A stretch of 64,000 nucleotides of DNA, from contig NZ_MWUE01000013.1 of assembly GCF_002077695.1 (NCBI RefSeq), positions 140,506 through 204,505 on the forward strand, written 5' to 3'. The position numbers and the translations under genes were made by a program. Each line of letters starts with the position of its first letter. The stretch's first letter is position 1. The notes beneath the pieces were generated by a model. The model ran no database searches and was not told where the DNA came from. It worked only from the letters and a program-made list of their open reading frames with translations. Of this stretch, positions 24,581 to 35,497 are shown one piece after another. The DNA is from Pantoea latae (GTDB taxonomy: Bacteria; Pseudomonadota; Gammaproteobacteria; Enterobacterales; Enterobacteriaceae).

Positions 24581-25729
24581 TTACTTAGCTTTCGAACGAT
24601 AGGCGTCGATCAGTTCAATAAAGTGATCGAACAGCGGCGCGGCGTCGTGCGGACCCGGACTCGCTTCCGGATGTCCCTGGAAGCTGAACGCCGGTTTGTC
24701 GGTGCGGTGAATACCCTGCACCGTTTTGTCGAACAGTGAAATGTGCGTCACGCGCAGATTCGCCGGCAGGCTGGCGTCATCGACGGCGAAGCCGTGGTTC
24801 TGCGCGGTGATCATCACCGTATTGTTGTCGAGATCCTGCACCGGATGGTTGCCGCCGTGGTGGCCGAGCTTCATTTTCACGGTTTTCGCGCCGCTCGCCA
24901 GCGCCAGCAGCTGATGGCCGAGGCAGATGCCGAACACCGGGATGTCGGTGTCGAGGAACGCCTTAATGGCGCTGATGGCGTAATCGCACGGCTCCGGGTC
25001 GCCTGGGCCGTTGGAGAGGAAAATGCCGTCTGGATTGAGCTTCAGCACCTCTTCGGCAGGCGTCTGCGCCGGCACCACCGTCAGGCGACAGCCGCGATCC
25101 ACCAGCATGCGGAAGATGTTGAACTTGACGCCGTAGTCGTAGGCCACGACGTGGTACGGCAGCGCTTCCGCGCTCTTTGGCTGCGGCAGGCCTTCGTTCA
25201 GCGTCCAGGAACCCTGCTGCCAGCTATAGGTTTCCGCCGTTGTGACCTCTTTCGCCAGATCCATCCCTTTCAGCCCCGGGAATGCCTGCGCTTTCTGCAG
25301 CGCCAGCGCCGCGTCCGGGTTGTCGCCCGCGATGATGCAGCCGTTCTGCGCCCCTTTTTCGCGCAGCAGACGCGTCAGCTTGCGGGTGTCGATATCGGCG
25401 ATGCCCACCACGTTATTACGCTGCAGGTAGGCTGACAGGCTCTCTTCGCTGCGGAAGTTGCTGACAATCAGCGGCAGGTCGCGAATGACCAGGCCTTGCG
25501 CGTGAATTTGGGTCGATTCTGCGTCAGCGGCGTTGACGCCGACATTGCCGATATGGGGATAAGTGAGGGTGACGATCTGGCGGGAATAGGAGGGATCAGT
25601 GAGTATTTCTTGATAACCGGTCATTGACGTATTGAAAACGACCTCCCCCACTGCCGATCCCGTTGCCCCGATGGCCCGACCGTGGAATTGGGTTCCGTCT
25701 TCCAGAACCAAGAGCGCTGACTTAATCAA
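24581..25729 (-). CDS. carA: Carbamoyl-phosphate synthase small (glutaminase) subunit
   Basis: Class I glutamine amidotransferase that supplies ammonia to CarB. 382 residues from a TTG start at 25729, as in E. coli; GGAGGA lies a few bases upstream, and the N terminus [16 protein letters not shown] is canonical. A longer ATG frame beginning at 25756 lacks a family match and is rejected. The catalytic triad is Cys269 (FGICLGHQ), His353 and Glu355 (QGHPEA). First gene of carAB, under the double promoter region upstream. Confidence 0.96.
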   Translation of the reverse strand: MIKSALLVLEDGTQFHGRAIGATGSAVGEVVFNTSMTGYQEILTDPSYSRQIVTLTYPHIGNVGVNAADAESTQIHAQGLVIRDLPLIVSNFRSEESLSAYLQRNNVVGIADIDTRKLTRLLREKGAQNGCIIAGDNPDAALALQKAQAFPGLKGMDLAKEVTTAETYSWQQGSWTLNEGLPQPKSAEALPYHVVAYDYGVKFNIFRMLVDRGCRLTVVPAQTPAEEVLKLNPDGIFLSNGPGDPEPCDYAISAIKAFLDTDIPVFGICLGHQLLALASGAKTVKMKLGHHGGNHPVQDLDNNTVMITAQNHGFAVDDASLPANLRVTHISLFDKTVQGIHRTDKPAFSFQGHPEASPGPHDAAPLFDHFIELIDAYRSKAK

Positions 25730-25760
25730 AACATCCTCCAGGGAATAAACAGTCACAATA

Positions 25761-25778
25761 TTTGCATATTAATTCAAA
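25761..25778 (-). promoter_or_regulatory. ArgR operator (ARG box) at the proximal carAB promoter
   Basis: On the minus strand TTTGAATTAATATGCAAA fits the 18-bp ARG box WNTGAATWWWWATTCANW with one core mismatch. It lies 32 bp before the carA start, where E. coli has its P2 promoter under ArgR control. A second, weaker half is possible just upstream. Confidence 0.75.
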
Positions 25779-25838
25779 ATTTGGCCCTGAATCAAGGCAA
25801 AAACCGCCTGAGTGGTCGATTTTTGGCAAATTGCGCGC

Positions 25839-25867
25839 ATTCTAATGATCCCCCTGCGGCTTGTCTA
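25839..25867 (-). promoter_or_regulatory. carAB P1 promoter
   Basis: Leftward TAGACA (25862-25867), 17-bp spacer, TAGAAT (25839-25844). The surrounding CATTAGAATGCGCGCAATTT is the same as I recall from the E. coli P1, the pyrimidine-controlled distal promoter. Confidence 0.8.
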
Positions 25868-26009
25868 CCCTGCAAGACGATTTTTTAGCTGTTTTCGCGT
25901 CACTGACGGATAAAACCAGGAATAAGTCGCAAAAAAGCGACATTAGCGGCGGGAATAAACGGTTGCCTGGGTGAAATAAAATAAAAGTGCGGCCCGCAGG
26001 CTGCTATTT

Positions 26010-26025
26010 TTGACCAAATGGTCAA
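26010..26025. promoter_or_regulatory. RutR operator upstream of carAB P1
   Basis: TTGACCA-AA-TGGTCAA is a perfect 7-bp inverted repeat with a 2-bp centre and matches the RutR consensus TTGACCANNTGGTCAA. RutR, the uracil/thymine sensor, binds upstream of carAB P1 in E. coli. The 442-bp carA-dapB gap (25757-26198) is otherwise accounted for by P1, the ARG box and the dapB terminator. Confidence 0.82.
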
Positions 26026-26104
26026 AAAAGCTCTTTTTTTAACCGCAACGGCAGAAAAAACCTACTATTTTGGATACTTCACATCTTTTAAATAAAGAAA
26101 CACT

Positions 26105-26143
26105 CATTTTAAATAAAAATAAAGGGCGATAACGCTATCGCCC
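26105..26143 (-). terminator. dapB terminator
   Basis: GGGCGATA-ACGC-TATCGCCC (26124-26143) followed on the minus strand by TTTATTTTTATTT. It lies 56 bp after the dapB stop. Confidence 0.85.
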
Positions 26144-26198
26144 TGTTCAATCAATCTGTTACCGATTGAAATAACCACATCACAATGGTTCACAACAC

Positions 26199-27020
<822 letters not shown>

Positions 27021-27180
27021 TCATTCCTGATACAAAACTATGCATGCAAAGCGCAATCAGGTTAACGATCAGTTAACAGTCACGCCACTACTAATGCGGG
27101 ATAATTAGAATTTCAGGGTAGCGCTTAGTGATTATCAGTAAAAGCAATTCCGCTGGCTGGAACTTAACCTTTTTGCCCAT

Positions 27181-27201
27181 GAAAAAGGCCGACTTATGTC
27201 G
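27181..27201 (-). terminator. ispH terminator remnant, split by the mobile element
   Basis: Joining the flanks of the 595-bp element at its target duplication rebuilds AAAAAGGCCGAC-TTAT-GTCGGCCT: an 8-bp stem with, on the minus strand, a T run. It would be the ispH operon terminator. The stem 5' arm and loop remain at 27186-27201; the other arm, GTCGGCC, is now at 27804-27810, about 600 bp away. Confidence 0.7.
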
Positions 27202-27796
27202 TAATGCTTGTCAGTTAAGCAGGGGGTGATAACGCAGGCTGGTGCCGCTCAGGAACGGGCGGTCCTCGCGCCGCTGACGCGGTACCTTCACGTCATTCGT
27301 CTGCCTGACGGACCGGCGGGGATGGAACATCCCTGTTCCAGCCCCACCTTTCGCCCGCATCCCTGCGGGCTCTCCTGGCAGCCTCATTCTGTTCAGCGCT
27401 GCGAAATGCCCGCCCCTGAGCAGCCCCAGCCGGCTGGCAAGCTTCTGTGTACGCTGCTGGAAAAGAACGGCAGCGCTTTTACTGCTGCAAAGGGCACCCT
27501 GTCTGAGGCCAGTGCGCCTCCTCTGCTGTTGAGGGCTATTCGCAGCGCTGAGGCGGAAACGTTGTGCCAGGAGCCGGTCGCAGGGATGCGACAGGCAGTT
27601 CGGGTAGGCCTGGATGGCCGTACCCGAACGGTCCGTCCGGCGCGACGTTGCAGCCGAAGGCACCGTGCAGCGGCGCGAGGACGGCCCGGCAGCAGAGGAG
27701 GTGCTGTGGCCCGCACCAGCACACGCATAAAACAAAGGCCGCCGTTTTGAGAAAAACGCGGCCTTACCTGAACATGACTTTAACTGACAAGCATTA
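27202..27796. mobile_element. Non-autonomous IS4-like (MITE-type) element, complete copy 1
   Basis: 595 bp bounded by a perfect 17-bp terminal inverted repeat, TAATGCTTGTCAGTTAA. The flanks GACTTATGTCG (27191-27201) and GACTGATGTCG (27798-27808, after one extra A) look like an 11-bp target duplication with one mismatch. The ends resemble, from memory, those of IS4 (TAATG...TCAGTTAAG), whose duplications are of similar size. There is no transposase. A 180-codon open frame runs through it but shows no protein-level conservation against copy 2. The inside holds hairpins with a TCCC or GGGA tetraloop (27323-27340, 27353-27370, 27577-27592), another at 27599-27628, and a 9-bp long-range pairing GACGGACCG (27307-27315) with 27629-27637. 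Confidence 0.82.
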
Positions 27797-27834
27797 AGAC
27801 TGATGTCGGCCTGTCTGCAAAGGATAATGCGCGG

Positions 27835-28788
27835 TTACTGCACGTTGCGTACCTCGACGCGCAGCTCTTTCGGCACCTCGAACACGATATTCTCTTCGCG
27901 CCCAATCAGCTCGATCGCCGCGTCGCCACCCAGCTCGCGCAGCCGCTGGATCACCTGCTGCACCAGAATATCGGGCGCCGAGGCGCCTGCGGTGACGCCG
28001 ATGCACTCGACGCCCTTCACCCACTCTTCCTGGATGTCGTCCGCCGAGTCGATCAGCTTCGCCAGCTTGCCGGCGCGCTGCGCCAGCTCCGCCAGACGAT
28101 TGGAGTTTGACGAGTTCTTCGAGCCGACCACCAGCACCACCTCCGCGTCGCGCGCCAGCACGCGCACCGCTTCCTGACGGTTGGTGGTGGCGTAGCAGAT
28201 GTCATCTTTGCGCGGGCCGATAATCGCCGGGAACCGCGCGCGCAGCGCGTCGATCACCTCAGAGGTGTCGTCAACCGACAGCGTGGTCTGCGTCATAAAG
28301 CAGAGATTGCTCTCATCCTTTACCTGCAGCTTAAACACGTCCTCGGGCGACTCTACCAGATACATGCCGCCGTTCGGGTTGCTGTACTGGCCCATAGTGC
28401 CTTCGACTTCGGGATGGCCCGCATGGCCGATCAGGATCGCTTCCACGCCTTTACGGCTGGCGCGCGCCACTTCCATATGCACCTTGGTCACCAGCGGACA
28501 GGTGGCGTCGAACAGCATGGTCAGGCTGCGCGCTTTGGCTTCGGCGCGCACCGCCTGCGACACGCCGTGCGCCGAGAAAATCAGGATAGCGTTATCCGGC
28601 ACTTCGCCGATCTCTTCGATAAAGATCGCGCCGCGCTCGCGCAGGCTGTTGACCACGTAGCGGTTATGCACCACCTCATGGCGCACGTAGATCGGCGCGC
28701 CGTACATCTCCAGCGCACGCTCGACAATGCTGATGGCGCGATCGACGCCGGCGCAGAAGCCGCGCGGGTTAGCCAGCAGGATTTGCAT
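27835..28788 (-). CDS. ispH: 4-hydroxy-3-methylbut-2-enyl diphosphate reductase
   Basis: Last step of the MEP isoprenoid pathway: reduces HMBPP to IPP and DMAPP using a 4Fe-4S cluster. 317 residues (E. coli 316). The cluster cysteines are Cys12 (GFCAGV), Cys97 (ATCPLVTK) and Cys198 (DICYATT); His-Pro-Glu 125-127 and the TQTTLS segment are present. Overlaps the end of fkpB by 20 bp, so it closes the ribF-ileS-lspA-fkpB-ispH operon. Its terminator is interrupted by the mobile element. Confidence 0.96.
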   Translation of the reverse strand: MQILLANPRGFCAGVDRAISIVERALEMYGAPIYVRHEVVHNRYVVNSLRERGAIFIEEIGEVPDNAILIFSAHGVSQAVRAEAKARSLTMLFDATCPLVTKVHMEVARASRKGVEAILIGHAGHPEVEGTMGQYSNPNGGMYLVESPEDVFKLQVKDESNLCFMTQTTLSVDDTSEVIDALRARFPAIIGPRKDDICYATTNRQEAVRVLARDAEVVLVVGSKNSSNSNRLAELAQRAGKLAKLIDSADDIQEEWVKGVECIGVTAGASAPDILVQQVIQRLRELGGDAAIELIGREENIVFEVPKELRVEVRNVQ

Positions 28789-29239
28789 CGTTTGCCTCCA
28801 GTACCGGATTGACTTCCAGCACGTCGATATCGAAATGAACCTGATGGCCGGCCAGCGGATGGTTGAAATCCACCGTGATGGAATCGCCGGAGATTTCGCG
28901 GATCACGCCCGGCATCTCACTGCCGCCCATGCCGGTAAACAGCATGATGGCACCGACTTCCGGCTCGCCCGCCTGCATAAAGTCGCGGCGCGAGAAGTAC
29001 TGGATCAGATCCGGGCTGACGGTGCCGAACGCCGCTTCCGGCGCCAGCGTAAAGGCGTGCTTGTCGCCCGCCTTCAGTCCCAGCAGCTCCTGCTCCAGCG
29101 CGTCGGAAAGGCTGCCGTCGCCGAGGCGGAACAGCGCCGGTTTGCCGGAAACAGAAGTAGACTCCGCGACGGAACCATCCTCCAGCTTCAGCGTGAAATG
29201 CAGCAGCACCGCGCTGTCGCGCTCTACAGAGACTGTCAT
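28769..29239 (-). CDS. fkpB: FKBP-type peptidyl-prolyl cis-trans isomerase (SlpA)
   Basis: 156-residue SlyD-like FKBP (E. coli FkpB 149), a cytoplasmic prolyl isomerase and chaperone. It shows the FKBP fold segments [16 protein letters not shown] and FRLGDGSL, an inserted-flap region around [16 protein letters not shown], and [21 protein letters not shown] at the end. It lacks the histidine-rich tail of SlyD. Sits 3 bp after lspA and overlaps ispH, the standard order. Confidence 0.94.
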   Translation of the reverse strand: MTVSVERDSAVLLHFTLKLEDGSVAESTSVSGKPALFRLGDGSLSDALEQELLGLKAGDKHAFTLAPEAAFGTVSPDLIQYFSRRDFMQAGEPEVGAIMLFTGMGGSEMPGVIREISGDSITVDFNHPLAGHQVHFDIDVLEVNPVLEANDANPAG

Positions 29240-29242
29240 GAC

Positions 29243-29746
29243 TTACCCTTGTTTTGCCTGTTTGCCCGAGGGGCTGAAAAAGCCCTCCAGCACCACTAAC
29301 GCGGCGCCGATACAGATGCCGCAGTCAGCGATATTAAAGGTGGCGAAGTGCCAGTCACCGATATAGAAGTCGATAAAGTCGACAACGAATCCGTGATAGG
29401 CACGATCGAACAGGTTGCCTGCCGCGCCGCCGATAATCAGCGCGTAGGCGATATTAACGATCTTCTGGCTGGCGCGGCTGCGGTACATCATCACCAGCAG
29501 CGCCACCACGATGGCGATGGCGATGCCGGCGAAGAACCAGCGCTGCCAGCCGCCTTTGTCCGCCAGGAAGCTGAACGCCGCGCCGTAGTTGTGCGCGTAG
29601 AACAGGTTGAAGAACGGCATCAGCGGCTGCGTTTCATGCAGCATCATGTTGTTCATCACCCACTGCTTGCTGCCGAAATCGATCAGGATCACCGCCAGCA
29701 CCAGCCATACCCAGCGTAAGCCGGTTGAGAGAATAGGTTTACGCAT
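29243..29746 (-). CDS. lspA: Lipoprotein signal peptidase (SPase II)
   Basis: Inner-membrane aspartyl protease that removes signal peptides from diacylated prolipoproteins; the globomycin target. 167 residues with four membrane spans. The catalytic aspartates are Asp114 (NLFDR) and Asp141 (NIADCGI), within the conserved stretches [19 protein letters not shown] and [11 protein letters not shown]. The start ATG shares ATGA with the ileS stop, so translation is coupled. Confidence 0.96.
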   Translation of the reverse strand: MRKPILSTGLRWVWLVLAVILIDFGSKQWVMNNMMLHETQPLMPFFNLFYAHNYGAAFSFLADKGGWQRWFFAGIAIAIVVALLVMMYRSRASQKIVNIAYALIIGGAAGNLFDRAYHGFVVDFIDFYIGDWHFATFNIADCGICIGAALVVLEGFFSPSGKQAKQG

Positions 29747-32565
29747 CAGGCAAATTTACGCTCTTCGCCGTTGCCGGCCAGGTTGGTGTAACAACGACCG
29801 CACACCGCAAGATGCTCCGGGTTCTGGCCGACGTCGGTAGTGTAGTGCCAGCAGCGCGGGCATTTCTCGCCTTCTGCCTTATGCAGCGCGATTTTCAGAC
29901 CTTTCACCAGCTCGCTCTGCTGCGCTTCTTCGCTCGCCAGCGCATAGTCCGCCACCGTCGCGCCCGAGGTCAGCAGCACAAAGCGCAGCTCGTCGCCCAG
30001 CGCCTGCAGCTTCGCCGCCAGCGTCGCGTCCGCATAGAGCGTGACGGTCGCTTCCAGCGCGCCGCCGATACGCTTGTCGCTGCGCGCCTGCTCGATCGCC
30101 TTGTTGACTTCGCCGCGCACCTTCAGCAGCTCTGCCCAGTAGTCGTCGTTCAGCGCTTCGCCCTGCGAGAGACCGAACAGGCCGCTATACCACTCTTCGG
30201 TAAAGACGTACTGCGCGCGCTCGCCCGGCAGATAGCCCCAGATTTCGTCGGCGGTAAAGGACATGATCGGCGCCATCCAGCGCACCAGCGCCTCGACGAT
30301 GTGCCACAGCGCGGTCTGACAGCTGCGACGCGCCAGGCTGTCGCCCTTCGCGGTGTACTGGCGATCTTTAATAATATCGAGATAGAACGAGCCCATCTCC
30401 ACCGAGCAGAACTGCATCAGGCGCTGGATAACTTCGTGGAAATCGTAGTTTTCGTAAGAGGCGACGATATCCGCCTGCGCCGCCTGCGCGCGGCCGACTG
30501 CCCAGCGATCCACCACCACCATCTCTTCCGGCTTGACCCTATCGGTTTCCGGGTTGAAACCGTTAAGGTTCGCCAGCAGGAAGCGCGCGGTGTTGCGGAT
30601 GCGACGATAGGCGTCGGCGGAGCGCTTCAGGATTTCGTCGGAAACCGCCATCTCGCCGGAGTAGTCGGTCGAGGCGACCCACAGGCGCAGGATATCCGCG
30701 CCCAGCTTGTTCATCACGTCCTGCGGCGAAACGGTGTTGCCGATCGATTTGGACATTTTGCGGCCCTGACCATCGACGGTGAAGCCGTGGGTCAGCACCT
30801 GGCGATAAGGCGCTTTGCCCTTCATCGCGGTCGAGATCATCAGCGAGGACATAAACCAGCCGCGATGCTGGTCGGAGCCTTCCAGATACATATCGGGCGT
30901 GTGGCCGCCAAATTCCGGACGCGCGTCGACCACCGCATAGCTGGTGGAGCCAGAGTCGAACCAGACGTCCAGCGTATCCGGCACCTTCACGTAGCTGTCG
31001 GCGTCATCGCCCATCAGCTCGCGCGGGTCGAGATCCCACCACGCCTGAATGCCATCCTGCTCAACGCGCTGCGCCACTTTCTCCATCAGCGCCAGCGTGT
31101 CGGGATGTAGCTGCTCGGTCTCTTTGTGCACGAACAGCGCCATCGGCACGCCCCAGGTGCGCTGACGCGAGATGCACCAGTCGGGACGGTTCGCCACCAT
31201 CGCTTCGATACGCGCCTGGCCCCAGTCCGGGATCCACTGCACGCCTTTGATCTCTTTCAGCGACTGCGCGCGCAGGCCTTTCTGATCCATGCTGATGAAC
31301 CACTGCGGCGTGGCGCGGAAGATGATCGGTGTTTTGTGACGCCAGCAGTGCGGGTAGCTGTGCAGCAGTTTTTCCACGTGCAGCAGCGCGCCCTTCTCTT
31401 TCAGCAGCTCAACGATGACGTCGTTGGCCTTGAAGACGTTCAGGCCGTCCAGCGTCGGATAGGTGCCTGGCAGATAGGTGCCGTCCGGACCAACCGGGTT
31501 CGCCACTTCGATGCCATATTTCTGGCCGATGACATAGTCGTCCGGGCCGTGGCCCGGCGCGGTATGCACGGCGCCGGTACCGGCTTCAAGCGTTACGTGC
31601 TCGCCCAGCACCACCGGCGACTGAATGTTCACCAGGAAAGGATGCTGGAACGTCAGACGCTCCAGCGCCGCGCCTTTGCATTCGCCCAGCACGGTCCACT
31701 CGGCGACGCCGGCGCGCTTCAGCACGCTCTCTACCAGCTCTTTCGCCAGGATCAGCGCGCGGCCGTCGATCTGCACCAGCTGATAGTCGAACTCCGGATG
31801 CAGCGAGATGGCGCGGTTGGCCGGCATGGTCCAGGGCGTCGTGGTCCAGATCACCAGCGAGATCGGGCCGTTGGCCGGCGCGTCGCCAAATTTTGCGCGC
31901 ACCGCGTCGCGGTCTACCGCGTTAAACATCACGTCGATAGAGGGCGAGGTTTTGTCGTAGTATTCCACTTCCGCTTCCGCCAGCGCCGAACGGCAGTCCA
32001 GGCACCAGTGCACCGGCTTTGCGCCCTTGTGCAGGTGGCCATTGCCGATGATTTTGCCCAGCGCGCGGATGATGTTGGCTTCGGTCTGGAAGTTCATCGT
32101 CAGGTAGGGACGATCCCAGTCGCCCAGCACGCCAAGACGGATAAAGTCCGCCTTCTGGCCTTCGACCTGCTCGGCGGCGTATTTGCGGCACGCTTCGCGG
32201 AACTCAGCCGGCGTCACCTTCTCGCCCGGCTTGCCGATCATCTGCTCGACCTTATGCTCGATCGGCAGGCCGTGACAGTCCCAGCCCGGCACGTAAGGCG
32301 AGTCGAAGCCCGCCATGCCTTTCGACTTGACGATAATGTCTTTCAGAATCTTGTTAACTGAGTGACCAATATGGATGCTGCCGTTCGCATAGGGAGGGCC
32401 GTCATGCAGAATAAAGGTTTTTTTCCCTTTTTTGGCTTCGCGGATGATGCCGTACAGGTTGTCATCATACCAGCGTTGCAGCATTCCCGGTTCGCGTTTG
32501 GCAAGATCGCCGCGCATCGGGAACCCCGTTTCGGGCAAATTCAGGGTAGATTTATAGTCACTCAT
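29746..32565 (-). CDS. ileS: Isoleucyl-tRNA synthetase
   Basis: Class I synthetase charging tRNA-Ile, with editing of mischarged valine. 939 residues (E. coli 938) from the ATG at 32565 ([16 protein letters not shown]); a further 13 open upstream codons have no family support. The HIGH motif lies at 65-68, KMSKS near 602, and the C-terminal zinc-binding CPRCW...CGRC near 903-922. Follows ribF by 28 bp and shares ATGA with lspA, the usual enterobacterial operon. Confidence 0.97.
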   Translation of the reverse strand: MSDYKSTLNLPETGFPMRGDLAKREPGMLQRWYDDNLYGIIREAKKGKKTFILHDGPPYANGSIHIGHSVNKILKDIIVKSKGMAGFDSPYVPGWDCHGLPIEHKVEQMIGKPGEKVTPAEFREACRKYAAEQVEGQKADFIRLGVLGDWDRPYLTMNFQTEANIIRALGKIIGNGHLHKGAKPVHWCLDCRSALAEAEVEYYDKTSPSIDVMFNAVDRDAVRAKFGDAPANGPISLVIWTTTPWTMPANRAISLHPEFDYQLVQIDGRALILAKELVESVLKRAGVAEWTVLGECKGAALERLTFQHPFLVNIQSPVVLGEHVTLEAGTGAVHTAPGHGPDDYVIGQKYGIEVANPVGPDGTYLPGTYPTLDGLNVFKANDVIVELLKEKGALLHVEKLLHSYPHCWRHKTPIIFRATPQWFISMDQKGLRAQSLKEIKGVQWIPDWGQARIEAMVANRPDWCISRQRTWGVPMALFVHKETEQLHPDTLALMEKVAQRVEQDGIQAWWDLDPRELMGDDADSYVKVPDTLDVWFDSGSTSYAVVDARPEFGGHTPDMYLEGSDQHRGWFMSSLMISTAMKGKAPYRQVLTHGFTVDGQGRKMSKSIGNTVSPQDVMNKLGADILRLWVASTDYSGEMAVSDEILKRSADAYRRIRNTARFLLANLNGFNPETDRVKPEEMVVVDRWAVGRAQAAQADIVASYENYDFHEVIQRLMQFCSVEMGSFYLDIIKDRQYTAKGDSLARRSCQTALWHIVEALVRWMAPIMSFTADEIWGYLPGERAQYVFTEEWYSGLFGLSQGEALNDDYWAELLKVRGEVNKAIEQARSDKRIGGALEATVTLYADATLAAKLQALGDELRFVLLTSGATVADYALASEEAQQSELVKGLKIALHKAEGEKCPRCWHYTTDVGQNPEHLAVCGRCYTNLAGNGEERKFA

Positions 32566-32593
32566 CAGATTCTCGTTTCCGTTTTTTGCGGGG

Positions 32594-33517
32594 TTAAAGC
32601 CCAAAGAAGCGCCGGGCGGTTACCACATCTTTCGCAATTTGTTCTTTCAACGCCTCCAGTGAGGCAAAGCGCTGCTCGTTACGTATCTTATGCTTCAGCA
32701 CCACATCAATGTGCTTTCCATACAGATTGATATTGATGTCAAGCAGGTGAACTTCAAGCTGCTGGCGCAATCCTTTTACCGTTGGTCGCGTGCCGATATT
32801 CGCCACGCCGGGAACAGGCGCCCCCAGACCGAGCACCTCCACCGCATACACGCCTTTCACCGGCGAGACGATGCGGCGCAAAGGAAGGTTCGCGGTGGGG
32901 AAACCGATGGTGCGTCCCAGCGCATCGCCGTGCACGACGCGGCCAGAAATACTGAAAGGGTGACCCAGCAGCGTTTGCGCCAGCGCTAAGTCGTCACTGG
33001 CCAGCGCCTGACGCACGGCGGTGCTGCTGATACGCTTGCCGCCGTCGCAGAAGGTTTCGGTGCTGACAACGTCAAAGCCGTACTCGGCACCGGCCTTCTG
33101 TAATAACAGGAAATCGCCCTGGCGACCAGCGCCAAAGCGGAAATCATCCCCCACCGCCAGGTATTTGACGTCCAGCTTATCCACCAGCAGATCGGTGATA
33201 AAGCACTGCGCCGACTGCGCGGCAAAGCGACGGTCGAAGCGCACGCACAGCACCCGATCGACGCCCGCTTCCGCCAGGAACTTCAGCTTTTCCCGCAGGC
33301 GCGTCAGGCGCGCCGGGGCTTTGTCTCCGGCGAACAGCTCAAGCGGCTGCGGCTCGAACAGCATCACCATCACCGGAAGCTGGCGTTTTCGTCCCTCTTC
33401 GCACAGGCGCGCCATCAGCGCCTGATGGCCGCGATGCACGCCGTCGAAGTTACCAATGGTCAGGACGCAGCCGCGATGCTGCTCGTTTAGATTATGAATA
33501 CCGCGGATAAACTTCAT
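32594..33517 (-). CDS. ribF: Bifunctional riboflavin kinase/FAD synthetase
   Basis: Converts riboflavin to FMN and then FAD. 307 residues (E. coli 313). N-terminal nucleotidyltransferase with [10 protein letters not shown] at 22-31 and [11 protein letters not shown]-terminal flavokinase with [11 protein letters not shown] and GVYAV. First gene of ribF-ileS-lspA-fkpB-ispH, diverging from rpsT across 317 bp; promoters of both directions must lie in that gap. Residues of both active sites look intact. Confidence 0.95.
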   Translation of the reverse strand: MKFIRGIHNLNEQHRGCVLTIGNFDGVHRGHQALMARLCEEGRKRQLPVMVMLFEPQPLELFAGDKAPARLTRLREKLKFLAEAGVDRVLCVRFDRRFAAQSAQCFITDLLVDKLDVKYLAVGDDFRFGAGRQGDFLLLQKAGAEYGFDVVSTETFCDGGKRISSTAVRQALASDDLALAQTLLGHPFSISGRVVHGDALGRTIGFPTANLPLRRIVSPVKGVYAVEVLGLGAPVPGVANIGTRPTVKGLRQQLEVHLLDININLYGKHIDVVLKHKIRNEQRFASLEALKEQIAKDVVTARRFFGL

Positions 33518-33758
33518 GGCTGACTCAAACCGGTGGAAATCGGCGGATTATACCCTTGAAAGCGGCGAAGGTTAACCCGTCGCCACACCTTTCCTGCGCA
33601 GAACGCGCCATTTATCAGGGCCTGGCGCGCGCGGCGCGGCTCTGTGAGAATTTTGTTGTGAAAGGCTGTATCTGACGAGGGGAAGCTGGTAGAATCTTGC
33701 GCCATCAATTACGTAACCGGGCGTGGTTTGTAAAACGACGCTTATTTGCACAAATCCA

Positions 33759-33787
33759 TTGACAAAAGAAGGCTCAAAAGGCATAGT
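33759..33787 (+). promoter_or_regulatory. rpsT proximal promoter
   Basis: TTGACA (33759-33764), 17-bp spacer, CATAGT (33782-33787), followed by TCCTCGGCC, much as in the E. coli rpsT P2. About 48 bp before the start codon. In the remaining ribF-rpsT gap I also see TAGAAT near 33690, a possible second -10, but no convincing -35. Confidence 0.75.
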
Positions 33788-33813
33788 CCTCGGCCTTTGA
33801 TTTGTCCATATAG

Positions 33814-34098
<285 letters not shown>

Positions 34099-34120
34099 GC
34101 CTTTGTTCATCGCTTTGTAA

Positions 34121-34150
34121 AAAAGAACCGGCGCTTAGCCGGTTTTTTTT
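34121..34150 (+). terminator. rpsT terminator
   Basis: AACCGGC-GCTTA-GCCGGTT (34126-34144) followed by eight T residues. Confidence 0.93.
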
Positions 34151-34158
34151 CGTCCTGG

Positions 34159-35322
34159 TTACGCCGCCAGACGTCGCCTCAGGATCAGATAGCCCGCCAC
34201 CGCCGACAGAATCGACCCCAGCAAAATGCCCAGCTTCGCCAGCGTAATCAGCTGCGGATTGCTTTCGCCGTAGGCGAGCGAGGCGATGAAGATCGACATG
34301 GTAAAGCCGATGCCGCACAGCACGCCGACCGCGGCGATATCCGCCAGACGGGTATTGTGCGGCAGCGTCGCCAGCCTGAATTTCACCGCCAGCCAGCAGA
34401 AGAGCGTGATCCCCAGCGGCTTGCCGATCAGCAGCCCCACCATAATGCCCAGCGGCAGCAGCGAAACGATATCCGCCGCGTGCACGCCGTCCAGCGACAC
34501 GCCGGCATTGGCGAAGGCGAACAGCGGCAGGATCAGCCAGCGCACCCAGGGATGCAGCGCGTGCTCCAGGTGAATCGCCGGCGAGTGGCCCTCCTGCTTC
34601 TTCAGCGGGATTAAAAAGCCCACCACCACGCCCGCCAGCGTCGCATGCACGCCCGATTTCAGCACGGCGGTCCAGAGCACCATGCCGACCAGCAGATAGA
34701 GCCCGGTATTGCGTACGTTCAGCAGATTCATCGCCGCCAGCACCACAATCGCCAGCGCGGCGACGCCCAGCGCTGCCATCGACAGATCGCTGGTGTAGAA
34801 CAGCGCGATAATCACAATGGCGCCGAGATCGTCGATGATCGCCAGCGCCATCAGGAAGATTTTTAGCGCTGGCGGCACGCGGCTGCCGAGCAGCGCGAGG
34901 ATGCCAAGGGCGAAGGCGATATCGGTGGCGGTGGGAATGGCCCAGCCGCTGCGCGTGGCGGGATCCGCGCCGTTAAAGGCCAGAAACAGCAGGCCCGGCG
35001 CCAGCATGCCGCCCAGCGCGGCAATCAGCGGGAAGATCGCCTGTTCACGCTTTGCCAGCGCGCCCATCACCATTTCGCGCTTCACTTCTAAGCCCACCAT
35101 CAGGAAGAACACCGCCATCAGCGCGTCGTTGATCCACAGCAGCAGATTCTTACTGATATCGAGCGCGCCGAAGCGGAATTCCACCGGTATCGCCAGCAGG
35201 TTCTGATAGCCCTGCTGCGTGGCGGCGCTATTCGCGAGGAGCATCGCCAGCGCGGCGGCGACAATCAGCACTATGCCGCTGGTCGCATCGTTCTGTAGCC
35301 ATTTTTTAAGCCTGATATTCAC
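34159..35322 (-). CDS. nhaA: Na+/H+ antiporter NhaA
   Basis: Electrogenic antiporter (2 H+ in, 1 Na+ or Li+ out) of the inner membrane. 387 residues (E. coli 388), twelve spans. The ion-binding aspartates are the pair Asp164-Asp165 (AIIDDLGAI) and Asp134 ([10 protein letters not shown]); the VGLEVKREM pH-sensing region follows at about 77-85. The usual LysR-type activator nhaR, next to nhaA in E. coli, is not in this window on either side, so control must differ or act from elsewhere. Confidence 0.96.
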   Translation of the reverse strand: MNIRLKKWLQNDATSGIVLIVAAALAMLLANSAATQQGYQNLLAIPVEFRFGALDISKNLLLWINDALMAVFFLMVGLEVKREMVMGALAKREQAIFPLIAALGGMLAPGLLFLAFNGADPATRSGWAIPTATDIAFALGILALLGSRVPPALKIFLMALAIIDDLGAIVIIALFYTSDLSMAALGVAALAIVVLAAMNLLNVRNTGLYLLVGMVLWTAVLKSGVHATLAGVVVGFLIPLKKQEGHSPAIHLEHALHPWVRWLILPLFAFANAGVSLDGVHAADIVSLLPLGIMVGLLIGKPLGITLFCWLAVKFRLATLPHNTRLADIAAVGVLCGIGFTMSIFIASLAYGESNPQLITLAKLGILLGSILSAVAGYLILRRRLAA

Positions 35323-35450
35323 ATTTTCTCCTGAGTGATTGACCTGTGCTATCCCAGAGCAGCGGCTATCATAACGGTTAACAAACAGTGATTCGGCTAG
35401 TAAAACGCGTATTTACGGAACTTTAAGCGCTGTGCGTTAAAAGCAGGGTA

Positions 35451-35481
35451 AAAAAAAGCCAGCGACAAGGCGCTGGCTTTA
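35451..35481 (-). terminator. dnaKJ operon terminator
   Basis: AAAGCCAGCG...CGCTGGCTTT hairpin (about 35456-35480) with a T run on the minus strand, just after the dnaJ stop. Sequence between here and the nhaA start (35323-35450) shows nothing else I can name. Confidence 0.88.
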
Positions 35482-35497
35482 TTTCACCGAATAACGA

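Noticed and set aside
27353..27370. Hairpins in the mobile element as a CRISPR or integron attC array
   Set aside because: Stems differ in sequence and spacing; there are no regular direct repeats with unique spacers, no integrase core sites and no cas or intI genes.
27208..27750. 180-residue hypothetical protein inside the mobile element
   Set aside because: Differences between the two copies fall with no preference for silent changes, and the 3' part is absent from copy 2.
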